The position numbers were made by a program, and so were the translations under genes. Shown one piece after another: positions 27,883 to 37,136 of a stretch of DNA of 64,000 nucleotides. This DNA comes from Actinoplanes aureus (GTDB lineage: Bacteria > Actinomycetota > Actinomycetes > Mycobacteriales > Micromonosporaceae), in the NCBI RefSeq assembly GCF_015704865.1, contig NZ_JADQTO010000009.1, positions 277,060-341,059 on the forward strand. The letters run 5' to 3'. Positions within the stretch are counted from its first letter, which is position 1, and each line of letters begins with the position of its first letter. The notes beneath the pieces were generated by a model. That model had not been told where the DNA came from, did no database searches, and saw nothing but the letters and a program-made list of their open reading frames with translations.

Positions 27883-28728
27883 GTGACACAGGCGCCCCGG
27901 CGGGTCGGGCTGGTGCTGGCGCGAGCCTCACAGGTGCTCGGCGAGGAGCCGTACTACCACGAGTTCCTCGAAGGGCTGGAGCGAGTGCTCACACCGTCGG
28001 GTGTATCGGTGCTGGTGCAGGTGGTCACCGACCGGGAGGCGGAGACCGCGACGTACGAGCGCTGGGCGGAGCAGTCCCGGGTGGACGGGGTGATCCTGGT
28101 CGACCTCGGCCCCGACGACGAACGGGTGGGCCTGGTCGCCCGGCTCGGGTTGCCGGCCGTGGTGATCGGCGACCCGTCGACGGCGCAGGGTCTGCCGACG
28201 GTGTGGACCGATGACGCCGGCTTCGCCCGGGAGGCGGTCGGCTTCCTGGCCGGGCTGGGGCACCGGGTGATCGGGCACGTGACCGGCCCGCCGGCGTTCG
28301 CGCACACCCAGCTGCGCCGCGGCGGGCTGGAGGCGGAGGCCGCCGAGCGGGGCATGACCGCGCTGGTGGCGGAGGGCGACTACTCGTACGAGGGCGGCCG
28401 GACAGCGGCGCTGGACCTGCTCAAGCGGAGCCCGGACCGGCCCACCGCGATCGTCTTCGACAACGACCTGATGGCGCTCGGCGGGCTGACCGCGGCCGGC
28501 GAGTGCGGGCTGCGGATTCCCGCGGACGTCTCGATGGTGGCCTGGGACGACTCACCGCAGTGCCAGCTCGCGGTGCCCGCGCTCTCCGCGATGAGCCACG
28601 ACGTGGAGCAGATCGGCGAGCTGGCCGCACAGGCCCTGCTCGCCGCCATGGCCGGCGCTCCGGCCGCCGTCTACCAGGCCCCACCGGCACACATAGTGGC
28701 CCGCGACAGCACCCGCCCCCTCCACTAG
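27883..28728 (+). CDS. LacI-type sugar-sensing domain protein without DNA-binding domain
   Basis: 281 residues from GTG with GGAGG upstream. The protein begins directly at the first strand of a LacI/periplasmic-binding fold (R-R-V-G-L-V-L-A-R-A) and ends normally with V-S-M-V-A-W-D-D-S. The N-terminal ~55-residue HTH and hinge found in LacI regulators are absent, and there is no signal peptide, so it is a cytoplasmic sugar-binding protein or an accessory sensor. Upstream DNA does not encode a lost HTH in another frame. Confidence 0.8.
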   Translation: MTQAPRRVGLVLARASQVLGEEPYYHEFLEGLERVLTPSGVSVLVQVVTDREAETATYERWAEQSRVDGVILVDLGPDDERVGLVARLGLPAVVIGDPSTAQGLPTVWTDDAGFAREAVGFLAGLGHRVIGHVTGPPAFAHTQLRRGGLEAEAAERGMTALVAEGDYSYEGGRTAALDLLKRSPDRPTAIVFDNDLMALGGLTAAGECGLRIPADVSMVAWDDSPQCQLAVPALSAMSHDVEQIGELAAQALLAAMAGAPAAVYQAPPAHIVARDSTRPLH

Positions 28729-28740
28729 ACCCCTGGGCCC

Positions 28741-29042
28741 CTGTTTGCCGGTCCCGCTTCTTCTTCGGGGTACGCGTAACCGGTCGTCCCGCCGGAGCCG
28801 ACCCCGTCCCCGTCCCCGCTCTCCCGGCGCGAGCCCCGCTTTCCCTCACCGCCCAACGCGACCGCCGGGAAACGGCAAGCAGCCCGACCGCTCCTCACCC
28901 AGCGCGACGGACTGGTGTTTCCCGGCGGCCGCGCTGGGGCCCGGACGTAAAGCCGGGCTTGCGCCGGGCAGGGCGAGCACCTGTCGGCTTCGGCAAGACG
29001 CCGCTCACCCGTACCCCGAAAGAGCGAGACCGGCAAGCAAAC
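28741..29042. repeat. ~300-bp fold-back (MITE-like) intergenic repeat
   Basis: The two halves are imperfect inverted copies of each other. The left end 28741-28781 and right end ~29003-29042 match as reverse complements (GTTTGC, CGGTC-CGC, TTCGGGGTACG). The match continues inward through CCGACC, CCCGGCGC-AGCCC and CCGCCGGGAAAC to a ~40-bp loop near 28885-28925. Single-strand folding would give a hairpin over 100 bp long. No coding potential. Half-copies occur at 31527 and 43098. It accounts for nearly all of the gap between the flanking genes. Confidence 0.75.
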
Positions 29043-29056
29043 CTCAACCACCGCAG

Positions 29057-29500
29057 TCAGTCCTCGGTCTGCACGCGCAGCTCGGGAACCCCGTCCACGC
29101 AGGTCAGATCCACATCCACCCGGTCCTTCGGGTTGTCGACCGAACGGAACTCGCCCTCGTCGTCGTCCTGCTCGTGCACCGCGAACCCCTGAGCCGGCGC
29201 CATCGACAGGATCCGTTCGCAATCGGCCACCACGGTCCCGCCGCGCGTGGGGAAGGAGCGGCCGGTGGCCGGGCCCCGCGACGATGAGGGCGACGGTGAC
29301 GGCGACGACGAGGACGGCGGCGCCGTGCCGAGTCCCTCGAGTTCCCGCTCCACCTGGGCCTCGCTGACCGGCGCGCCCTGCCGTGCGGTGAGATCGGCAC
29401 CCACCAGGCCGATCCCCACCACGCCGACCAGCACGGCGAGGACCACGGCGAAGATCCAGCCGGCGGCGATCAGCAAGGGCTGTCGGTCGAAGAGTCGCAC
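29057..29500 (-). CDS. Single-pass membrane protein of unknown function
   Basis: 147 residues. One N-terminal membrane helix (~8-33, I-A-A-G-W-I-F-A-V-V-L-A-V-L-V-G), then a Ser/Pro-rich linker (~60-75) and a small extracytoplasmic domain with two cysteines (V-V-A-D-C-E-R and D-L-T-C-V-D) that could form a disulphide. No named family recognised. Divergent from the two-component system starting at 29603, so it may be an accessory or target of it. Confidence 0.7.
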   Translation of the reverse strand: MRLFDRQPLLIAAGWIFAVVLAVLVGVVGIGLVGADLTARQGAPVSEAQVERELEGLGTAPPSSSSPSPSPSSSRGPATGRSFPTRGGTVVADCERILSMAPAQGFAVHEQDDDEGEFRSVDNPKDRVDVDLTCVDGVPELRVQTED

Positions 29501-29602
29501 CTGCCCACTATGAGCCGGCCGGGGCTAAGGCAAGCACCCACCACGGATAAGGGACGGTTAAGAACCCACCGATCCGGCCGTCGCGGCGGATACCGTTTCG
29601 CC

Positions 29603-30283
29603 GTGGCCCGACTGCTGTTGATCGAGGATGACCCGGCGATCCGGAACTCGCTGCTACGGGCTCTGCGCGAGCGCGGGCACGCCGTCGCCGCGGCCGGTGC
29701 CGCCATGGAGGGCTTGCAGACCGCGCTCGCCGAACGCCCCGACCTGATCGTGCTCGACCTGGGCCTGCCCGACCTGGACGGCCGGGAACTGCTGCGGATG
29801 CTGCGGGCGGTGAGCCGGGTGCCGGTGATCGTGGCGACCGCCCGGGACGAGGAGACCGAGATGGTCCGGCTTCTCGACGCGGGCGCCGACGACTACGTGG
29901 TGAAACCGTTCACCGCGGCCCAGCTGGACGCCCGGATCCGGGCCGTCCTGCGCCGCGGCGGCGAGGCGGAGGGCACGCCGCGGCTCACCGTCGGCGGCCT
30001 GCACATCGACCCGGCGGCACGGACCGTCACCCTCGACGGCGCCGAGGTGGAACTGAGCCCGCGCGAGTTCGACCTGCTGCACCACCTCGCCCAGCGGGCC
30101 GGGCAGGTGGTGACGAAACGGGAACTGCTCAGTGAGGTGTGGCAGGTGCCGTACGGCGGGGCCGACAAGACGGTCGACGTGCACCTGTCCTGGCTGCGAC
30201 GCAAGCTCGGCGAGACCGCACAGGAGCCGCGCTACCTGCACACCGTCCGCGGTGTCGGGGTGAAGCTGAGCGAGCCGGCGTGA
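29603..30283 (+). CDS. OmpR-type response regulator
   Basis: 226 residues from GTG. Receiver domain with acidic pair E8-D9-D10, phospho-acceptor Asp52 (V-L-D-L-G-L-P-D) and K-P-F; C-terminal winged helix (L-S-P-R-E-F-D-L-L, V-D-V-H-L-S-W-L-R-R-K-L-G). Overlaps the kinase gene by four bases, so the two form one two-component system. Confidence 0.93.
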   Translation: MARLLLIEDDPAIRNSLLRALRERGHAVAAAGAAMEGLQTALAERPDLIVLDLGLPDLDGRELLRMLRAVSRVPVIVATARDEETEMVRLLDAGADDYVVKPFTAAQLDARIRAVLRRGGEAEGTPRLTVGGLHIDPAARTVTLDGAEVELSPREFDLLHHLAQRAGQVVTKRELLSEVWQVPYGGADKTVDVHLSWLRRKLGETAQEPRYLHTVRGVGVKLSEPA

Positions 30284-31524
30284 GGAAACGTCTGACCCTG
30301 CTGGTCGCCGGCACCACCCTTCTGGTGCTGCTGGCGTTCCTCATCCCGATGGGAGTGCTGGTCCGGCAGGTGGCCGCGGACCGGGCGCTGAGCCGCGCCG
30401 ACGACGTGGTGCAGACGATCGTGCCGCTGGTCGGGGCGGGTGATCTGAACGCGCTGCGGTTGACCGTGACGGCTCAGCCCGGGGTGACGGTCTTCCTGCC
30501 GGATGGCAGCGTGCTCGGCGCGCCGGCCGTGCCCACCGCAGCGGTCCGCCTCGCCGCGGCCCGCGGCCGCGCACTGACCGTGGTCACCGACGACGGTCAG
30601 GAGCTGGCTGTGCCGGTGGTCGGCGCGGGCGGCACGACCGTGGTGCGCACGCTGGTCACCGACGCCGAGCTGAACCGCGGCGTGAGCCGCGCCTGGCTGA
30701 TCCTGGCCGCGCTGGGCCTGACGCTGGTGCTGCTCGGCCTGCTGGTCGCCGACCGGCTGGCCCGCGCCATCACCGCGCCGATCACCCAGCTCTCCGAGGT
30801 CTCCCACCGGCTCGCCAGTGCTGACCTGGCTGCCCGCGCCGAGCCGGCCGGGCCGCGTGAGCTGCGCGAAGTCGCCGGCGCGCTGAACCATCTGGCCGGC
30901 CGCATCCAGGAACTGCTCGCCGCCGAACGCGAACAGATCGCCGACCTGTCGCACCGCCTGCGCACGCCGCTGACCGCGCTGCGCCTGGAGGCCGAGTCGT
31001 TGCGCGACCCGGAGGAGTCGGCCCGGGTGGAGGCCGCCGCCGACCAGGTGGCGCGGGCGGTGACCGCGGTGATCCAGCAGGCCCGGCGCCGGGACGCGGC
31101 ACCGGCGGCGGCCGGCTGCGACGCGGCCGCGGTGGTCCGCGACCGGGTGGCGTTCTGGGCGGTCCTCGCCGAGGACACCGGCCGCGCGCTCCGCCGGGAT
31201 CTGCCGGCGGACGCGCTGCCGGTCGCGGTGGCCGCCGACGACCTGGCGGCCGCGCTGGACGCACTGCTCGGCAACGTCTTCGCGCACACCCCCGACGGCA
31301 CCGCACTCACCGTCACGCTCACCGCCCGCCCGGGCGGCGGCGCCATCCTCACGGTCGCCGACGAAGGCCCCGGCTTCCCGGCCTCGGCGGCCCGGCGCGG
31401 CACCTCCGGCGGCGGCTCGACCGGCCTCGGCCTGGACATCGCACGCAAGGTCGCGGTCGCTTTCGACACCGGCGCCGGCGATGACGGCGGAGCGGTGGTC
31501 CGGCTGGAGCTTCCCGGTTCCTGA
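30280..31524 (+). CDS. Sensor histidine kinase (OmpR/EnvZ type)
   Basis: 414 residues from GTG. Two membrane helices (~7-28 and ~140-165) enclose a short extracytoplasmic sensor. HAMP domain follows, then the H-box with phospho-His in L-S-H-R-L-R-T-P-L, N-box G-N-V-F-A-H-T, G1 D-E-G-P-G-F and G2 G-L-G-L-D-I-A. Partner of the response regulator immediately upstream. Signal unknown. Confidence 0.92.
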   Translation: MRKRLTLLVAGTTLLVLLAFLIPMGVLVRQVAADRALSRADDVVQTIVPLVGAGDLNALRLTVTAQPGVTVFLPDGSVLGAPAVPTAAVRLAAARGRALTVVTDDGQELAVPVVGAGGTTVVRTLVTDAELNRGVSRAWLILAALGLTLVLLGLLVADRLARAITAPITQLSEVSHRLASADLAARAEPAGPRELREVAGALNHLAGRIQELLAAEREQIADLSHRLRTPLTALRLEAESLRDPEESARVEAAADQVARAVTAVIQQARRRDAAPAAAGCDAAAVVRDRVAFWAVLAEDTGRALRRDLPADALPVAVAADDLAAALDALLGNVFAHTPDGTALTVTLTARPGGGAILTVADEGPGFPASAARRGTSGGGSTGLGLDIARKVAVAFDTGAGDDGGAVVRLELPGS

Positions 31525-31526
31525 CC

Positions 31527-31606
31527 TTTTTCGGTACGGGTGACGCACAGTCCCCGCTCTCCCCCGCGATCTCCGCACCACACCGGGCCGCAGCGCGGCC
31601 GCCGGG
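31527..31606 (+). repeat. Half-copy of the dispersed intergenic repeat
   Basis: Shares TTCGGTACGGGTGACGCACA and the block CCGGGCCGCAGCGCGGCCGC with the copy at 43098-43183, and the same start and end motifs with each arm of the fold-back element at 28741. Lies directly after the kinase stop codon and before the TetR operators. It contains no gene. Confidence 0.65.
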
Positions 31607-31607
31607 C

Positions 31608-31641
31608 TAACCGATCGGTTAAACTACTAACCATCCGGTAA
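31608..31641. promoter_or_regulatory. TetR operator pair
   Basis: TAACCGATCGGTTA (31608-31621) is a perfect 14-bp palindrome. A weaker relative, TAACCATCCGGTAA, follows at 31628-31641. Both lie just upstream of the hydrolase-TetR operon, so the TetR protein encoded at 32674 is the likely ligand. Confidence 0.65.
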
Positions 31642-31668
31642 GTGCCACCTCGATGAGAGGAGCCTCCC

Positions 31669-32649
31669 GTGACCGAGTCCCGCCCCCGCCGCCGGCGATG
31701 GCTGATCGTCGCCGGCCTCACCGTCGCCGCGCTTCTGCTGTTCACCGGCGGTTTCCTCACCCGCGGCAGTTCTCCGGTCGGCCACTTCACCTCCGCGGAC
31801 GGACATGACCACTTCGTCGCCGCGTACGAGAAAGCCATGACCGACCTGCCCCAGCCCGCGGCCACGCTGGACATCCGCACCACCTACGGCCTGGTGCGGG
31901 TCTACCGGTTCGCCGGCGCCGAGCCGGGCGCCGAGCCACTGATCCTGCTGCCCGGCTGGGCGGCGTCCTCGCCGATGTGGGCCGACAACCTGCCCTCGCT
32001 GCTGCGGCTGCGGACCGTGTACACCGTCGACCTGCTCGGCGAGCCGGGCGCCAGCATCCAGGACCGGCCGATCGAGACCCACCGTGAGCAGGCCGACTGG
32101 CTGCACCAGCTGTTGCAGCGGCTGCCGGAGCCGCGATTCCACGTGCTCGGCATGTCGTTCGGCGGCTGGACCGCCACGAACCTGGTCGTGCACCGTCCGG
32201 AGAAGGTCGCCGGGCTGATCCTGATCGACCCTGCCGTCACCTTCGCCGATCTGCCCTTCGAAGTGATCGTCCGGTCGCTGCCGGCGTCGGTGCGGTGGCT
32301 GCCGAAGAGCTGGCGCGACGGCTTCAACAGCTGGACCGCCGGTGGCGCGCCGGTGGAGGACAGCCCGCTCGCCGATCTGATCGAGTCCGGGATGGGCAAC
32401 TACGCGATCAAGCGGCCGGCTCCGGCCCGGTTCGACACGGAGCGGTTGCGCGCCATCGATGTCCCGGTGCTGGTGATCTTCGCCGGTGAGTCGGTCATGC
32501 ACGACGCGCGGGAGGCCGCCCGGACAGCGTCGTCGACGCTGCGGCACCGTACGGTACTGACCTACGACGGCGCCTCGCACGCGATCAACGGGGAACAGCC
32601 CGACCGGATCGCCGCCGACGTGGCCGCCTTCCTCAGCACCACCGCCTAA
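31669..32649 (+). CDS. Membrane-anchored alpha/beta hydrolase
   Basis: 326 residues from GTG. An Arg-rich start (R-P-R-R-R-R) precedes one membrane helix (~12-30), after which the hydrolase domain lies outside the cell. Catalytic Ser163 in G-M-S-F-G-G; a late G-A-S-H-A-I supplies the His. The oxyanion region reads L-L-P-G-W-A-A-S. It is followed 24 bases later by its probable TetR regulator and preceded by palindromic operators. Substrate unknown. Confidence 0.85.
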   Translation: MTESRPRRRRWLIVAGLTVAALLLFTGGFLTRGSSPVGHFTSADGHDHFVAAYEKAMTDLPQPAATLDIRTTYGLVRVYRFAGAEPGAEPLILLPGWAASSPMWADNLPSLLRLRTVYTVDLLGEPGASIQDRPIETHREQADWLHQLLQRLPEPRFHVLGMSFGGWTATNLVVHRPEKVAGLILIDPAVTFADLPFEVIVRSLPASVRWLPKSWRDGFNSWTAGGAPVEDSPLADLIESGMGNYAIKRPAPARFDTERLRAIDVPVLVIFAGESVMHDAREAARTASSTLRHRTVLTYDGASHAINGEQPDRIAADVAAFLSTTA

Positions 32650-32673
32650 CCGTCGCCGATCCTCGGGAGCAGC

Positions 32674-33282
32674 ATGCCGAACACGCCGCGCGCCGCCCGG
32701 GACGCCCGGCCGCTCACCTTCACCGAGCAGGCGCGCCGTGCCCAGTTCGTCGGCCTGACGATCCGGGTGATCGCCGAGCACGGCTACGCGGGCTGTTCCC
32801 TGCAGCGCATCGCCGACGCGGCCGGCGTCACCAAGGCCGCGGTCCTCTATCACTTCGCCTCGAAGGCGGCGCTGGTCCGGGCCGCCTACGAGGAGGTGAT
32901 CGGCCAGCTCACCGCCGACGTCGGTGCGCTGGTCGAGCAGGCGGCGGGCCCGGCTCAGGCGGTGGAGGCGTACGTCCGCGGCCTCACCGGTCACCTCGCG
33001 GCGCACCCGGATCACGTCCGGGTGATCGTCGAGGCGCTCGACGGGGACACCGCGATCACGGACCGGCCCGCTTCGCCGTCGCGCTGGCAGGCGCTCGCCG
33101 CACTGATCGAGGCGGCGAAGGAGTCCGGGGCCTATCGTCGCGACATCGACTCACGCGTGCTCGCCATCGTCCTCGGTGGTGCGATCGACGGCCTGATCGC
33201 TGAGTCGCTGCAGGACACCGCCTTCGACGTGGTGGCGGCGGCCGATGCGCTGGTGGACCTGCTGCGGCGCAGCACCGGCTGA
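32674..33282 (+). CDS. TetR-family regulator
   Basis: 202 residues. HTH: C-S-L-Q-R-I-A-D-A-A-G-V-T-K-A-A-V-L-Y-H-F, followed by S-K-A-A-L-V-R-A-A-Y. C-terminal helical domain of TetR_C_6-like appearance. Second gene of the hydrolase operon; expected to repress it through the TAACCGATCGGTTA sites. Confidence 0.9.
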   Translation: MPNTPRAARDARPLTFTEQARRAQFVGLTIRVIAEHGYAGCSLQRIADAAGVTKAAVLYHFASKAALVRAAYEEVIGQLTADVGALVEQAAGPAQAVEAYVRGLTGHLAAHPDHVRVIVEALDGDTAITDRPASPSRWQALAALIEAAKESGAYRRDIDSRVLAIVLGGAIDGLIAESLQDTAFDVVAAADALVDLLRRSTG

Positions 33283-33326
33283 CCGGCGCGGGCGCTCCGC
33301 CCGGCGGCCGAGCTCACCGCCTGCGA

Positions 33327-33938
<612 letters not shown>

Positions 33939-34036
33939 CCTGCTGACCTCCTGCTCGATCCGACCTGATCAAGATCGCCGGAGGCCGGCTATCGGCACGC
34001 TGCGGTAACGCTAAGGCCCGGCTAAGACTGTTCGGA

Positions 34037-35029
34037 TCACCGGCTGATCTCCGGGCGGCGCGCCGCATCGAGCTCCTGGCCGATCTGTCGAAGCTCCGGC
34101 ACCGGCTGCCTCGGCACCTCGATCGGCACTGCCGGGGTGACCGCCGCGATCGCACGGCGACGGGCCAGCCACAGGATCACCGCCGCGTAACCGAACAGCA
34201 CCGGCAGGTCCGCGACCGCCATCTGCCACGGCATGTCCGCCGCCGTCTGGTCCATCCCGAGCTCACCGTACGCGGCCGCCAGCACGGAGCTGACCAGGTT
34301 GTTCATCACGTGCAGCGCGATCGCCGCCTCCAGCCCACCGGTGCGTACGGTCAGCCAGCCGGCGACCAGACCGAAGAGCAGCAGGTCCGCGAAACCCCAC
34401 GCGGTCCCCCAGCCGTGCAGCGCCGCGAAGACCAGGGCCTGCACCGCGATCGGCAGCCACGGCGAGCGGAACCACGCCCCGAACGCCTGCACCAGCCAGC
34501 CCCGGGTCAGGTACTCCTCGGCCGCCGCCTGCCCGGGCACCACCAGCGCCAGCACCAGCATCGACCCCGCGAACGGCCCCCAGCCCGCCAGATCCGCGCC
34601 GAGCCCGGCCTCCCCGCCGGTCGCCGCTGTCAGGCCGAGGCCGCCACCGAGGAACAGCAGGATCGCCACGAACGCCACCGGCAGGCAGACCATCAGCCAC
34701 CGCCAGCGCAGCCGCCCGGCCACCGACGACACCGTTCCGGCCGGCCGCTGCTGGATCCAGCGGGCCGCGAGCAGCACCACCGGCAGCAGCACCGCGATGC
34801 TCAGGAACGCCACGGCCAGGTCGGTGAGCTCGCCGAAGCTGGGCACTCCGTCGGCTTCCGGCCGCCCGGCGACCGCCGCGGCCAGCGCAACGGCGAGAAA
34901 GACCGACATCGTCACGACGACCCCGGCGACCGCGATGAACAGGGTGCCGACGACCGGGCGCCACCATCGGTGCGCGGCGGTCCGGGCCAGGCGGTGATAG
35001 GGCGTCGACGGCGGCGGAGGAATCAGCAT
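34037..35029 (-). CDS. CPBP-family intramembrane metalloprotease
   Basis: 330 residues, about eight membrane spans. The Abi/CPBP motifs are present: E-E-Y-L-T-R-G (EExxxR), A-A-L-H-G, and L-H-V-M-N-N. Family members are Rce1-like proteases, often of unknown substrate. The start at 35029 (M-L-I-P-P-P) has no clear Shine-Dalgarno sequence. Divergent from the kinase gene at 35154. Confidence 0.87.
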   Translation of the reverse strand: MLIPPPPSTPYHRLARTAAHRWWRPVVGTLFIAVAGVVVTMSVFLAVALAAAVAGRPEADGVPSFGELTDLAVAFLSIAVLLPVVLLAARWIQQRPAGTVSSVAGRLRWRWLMVCLPVAFVAILLFLGGGLGLTAATGGEAGLGADLAGWGPFAGSMLVLALVVPGQAAAEEYLTRGWLVQAFGAWFRSPWLPIAVQALVFAALHGWGTAWGFADLLLFGLVAGWLTVRTGGLEAAIALHVMNNLVSSVLAAAYGELGMDQTAADMPWQMAVADLPVLFGYAAVILWLARRRAIAAVTPAVPIEVPRQPVPELRQIGQELDAARRPEISR

Positions 35030-35153
35030 GGATGAAAGTGTGTCGTGTGGGCGCACGCGGCGGATCTGGCCGCGGCCGGATACCGACCCCCACCCTGGGG
35101 CATAGATCCGCCCTGCCCGAGGGCGGTGTCCGGCCCCGATAGGCTGTCGCATC

Positions 35154-37136
35154 ATGGCCCGCTGGAGGAACTGGCTGCTGCCCGCGCTGCTCGCGGCGGC
35201 CCAGCTCGCACTCTGGCCCGGCGTCCTGCTGGCCCGCGGCGACCACCTCGATCCGGTACGCCTGACCGCCGTCACCACCGTCGTCGCGGTGATCGCCGCC
35301 GCCCTCGGCTTCCGTCACCGGCACCCGGTCGCCGTCGCCGTGGTCGTGGCCGCCGCCCTCGCCCTCGGCGGCTGGATCACGCCCGAGCAGGTGTTCTTCG
35401 TGCCGGAGGACACGCTGCTGGTGGTGTCCCTCGCCCAGTTCGTCACCGTGTTCACGGTCGCGGTGCGGTGCTCGCGGCGAACCACGGCGTTGGTCCTGGC
35501 CGGGCTCACCCTCTGGCTGGCGGCGGACATCGCGATCACCGGTGGCGACCCGTTGGACATCCCGTTCGGCGCGACGTTGTACGCGATCGTGGCCGCCGCC
35601 GGACGCCTGCGCGGCCGCTGGATCGCCGACCGGGCCTCGGCCGCCCACCGCCTCGCCGAGGCCGAGCAGGCCCGCCGCGAGGCCGCCGACGCCGAACGCC
35701 GGCGGCTGGCCCGCGAACTGCACGACGTGACCGCCCACCACCTCACGTCGATCGTGGTGAACGCGTCGACCGCGGAGTTCCTCGGCGACCAGCGCCCGGA
35801 GTTGCGCGCCGAGGCCCTCGCCTTCGCCGCCCGCACCGGCCGCGAGGCCCTCATCGACCTGCGGCGGCTGGTCGCGGTCCTGCCCGCCGGCCCGGCCGTC
35901 CCGGAGCCGGCGGCGGCGAGCCTGGCCGATCTCGCCGACGACTTCCGCCAGCTGGGCCAGCTGGTCACCCTCGAAGCGGCGGCTCCTGGCACGCTGCCGC
36001 CCGCCGTCGCCGAAGCGATGTACGGCATCGCCCGGGAGGCGCTCACCAACACGCTGCGGTACGCGCCGGGCGCCGCGGTCCGGATACGCCTGTTCACCGG
36101 CCCCGAGGGCACCGAGCTGCTGGTCGAGGACGACGGCGGTACGACGCCGGTCGCTTCCGGGCTGGGCAGCGGGCGCGGCCTCGCCGGGATGCGGGACCGC
36201 GCGGCGGCGCTCGGCGGGACGGTGCGGGCCGGGCACCGGGCGCACCGCGGCTGGACCGTACGCGCGGTGCTTCCCTCGACCGCGCCCGTACCCCATGGTT
36301 CTCGCCGTTTCTCCCGGTGGTTGCGCAGCCAGGTCCTGCTGGACGCGGCCCTGATGCTGCTCACGCTCGCGTTGCCGCTCTCCGGCGTGGCGGTCTTCGC
36401 CGAGGAGACCGGCAACGAGCCGGCCGCCACCGCTCTGGTCCTGCTGGCCGTGGTGGCGCACGCCGCGCCGCTGCTGTGGCGGCGGCAGCACCCGTGGACC
36501 GCGTTCACCGCGGTCGTGCTGACCACCTGGCTGGGCCCGCTGCTGCTGGTCACCGGCGTGGTGCCGGTCGGCGGCGGCTGGCTGTTCGTGTTCTCCGCCG
36601 GCGCCGACCTGGCCGCCGTCTACGCCGTCGCCGACCGCGGCGCCCGTCCCGGGCTGACCTGGATCGCCCCGCTCGCCGCCGTCTTCACCGGTGCGCTCGC
36701 GCTCGCGCTGCTGGTCGCGGTGGAAGCACCGGCGGACGGCGAGCCGGCGACCGACGAACCGCTTCTGGCACTGGCCATGCTGCTCACCTTCGCGGTCTTC
36801 GCCGCGGTGGTCCTCGCCGTGCCGGTGTTCGGCTGCTGGCTGGCCGGTCACGCCACCCGGCGCCGCCGGCAGCGCCGCATCGACCGGGAGGAGGGCGCCG
36901 TGGTGGCCGCCGCCGCTCAGGCTGAGCTGCGTGCCCGCGACGAACGGGCCCGGGTCGCGGCCGGTTTGCACGCCGCCGTGCTCCAGCACGCCGCGCGGGT
37001 GCCGGACGCCGCCGAGCAGGCCGACCTGCCCGCGGTGCTGGCCGCCAGCAAGGAGGCCCTGTCCGCGATGCGGTCGCTACTCGACGGCCTCGGCCCCGTG
37101 CCCGACCAGGAGGTGTCGTCATCGCAACCCGGGTGA
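35154..37136 (+). CDS. NarL-type sensor kinase with a second, incomplete kinase half
   Basis: 660 residues. First half: four or more membrane helices (1-~140), H-box A-R-E-L-H-D-V-T-A-H-H-L, then a HATPase (E-A-L-T-N-T-L-R-Y-A, G-R-G-L-A-G-M-R-D-R). A second membrane block (~395-565) follows, then a coiled region and a degenerate H-box-like stretch (R-V-A-A-G-L-H-A-A-V-L-Q-H) with no second ATPase domain. It looks like a tandem duplication or fusion of two kinases. Overlaps the response regulator gene by four bases. Confidence 0.85.
   Translation: MARWRNWLLPALLAAAQLALWPGVLLARGDHLDPVRLTAVTTVVAVIAAALGFRHRHPVAVAVVVAAALALGGWITPEQVFFVPEDTLLVVSLAQFVTVFTVAVRCSRRTTALVLAGLTLWLAADIAITGGDPLDIPFGATLYAIVAAAGRLRGRWIADRASAAHRLAEAEQARREAADAERRRLARELHDVTAHHLTSIVVNASTAEFLGDQRPELRAEALAFAARTGREALIDLRRLVAVLPAGPAVPEPAAASLADLADDFRQLGQLVTLEAAAPGTLPPAVAEAMYGIAREALTNTLRYAPGAAVRIRLFTGPEGTELLVEDDGGTTPVASGLGSGRGLAGMRDRAAALGGTVRAGHRAHRGWTVRAVLPSTAPVPHGSRRFSRWLRSQVLLDAALMLLTLALPLSGVAVFAEETGNEPAATALVLLAVVAHAAPLLWRRQHPWTAFTAVVLTTWLGPLLLVTGVVPVGGGWLFVFSAGADLAAVYAVADRGARPGLTWIAPLAAVFTGALALALLVAVEAPADGEPATDEPLLALAMLLTFAVFAAVVLAVPVFGCWLAGHATRRRRQRRIDREEGAVVAAAAQAELRARDERARVAAGLHAAVLQHAARVPDAAEQADLPAVLAASKEALSAMRSLLDGLGPVPDQEVSSSQPG

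Noticed and set aside
34263..36989. 908-codon minus-strand open frame
   Set aside because: It is antisense to the sensor kinase and out of frame with the CPBP gene. Gly/Arg/His-rich composition without domains; the kinase on the plus strand has clear motifs.
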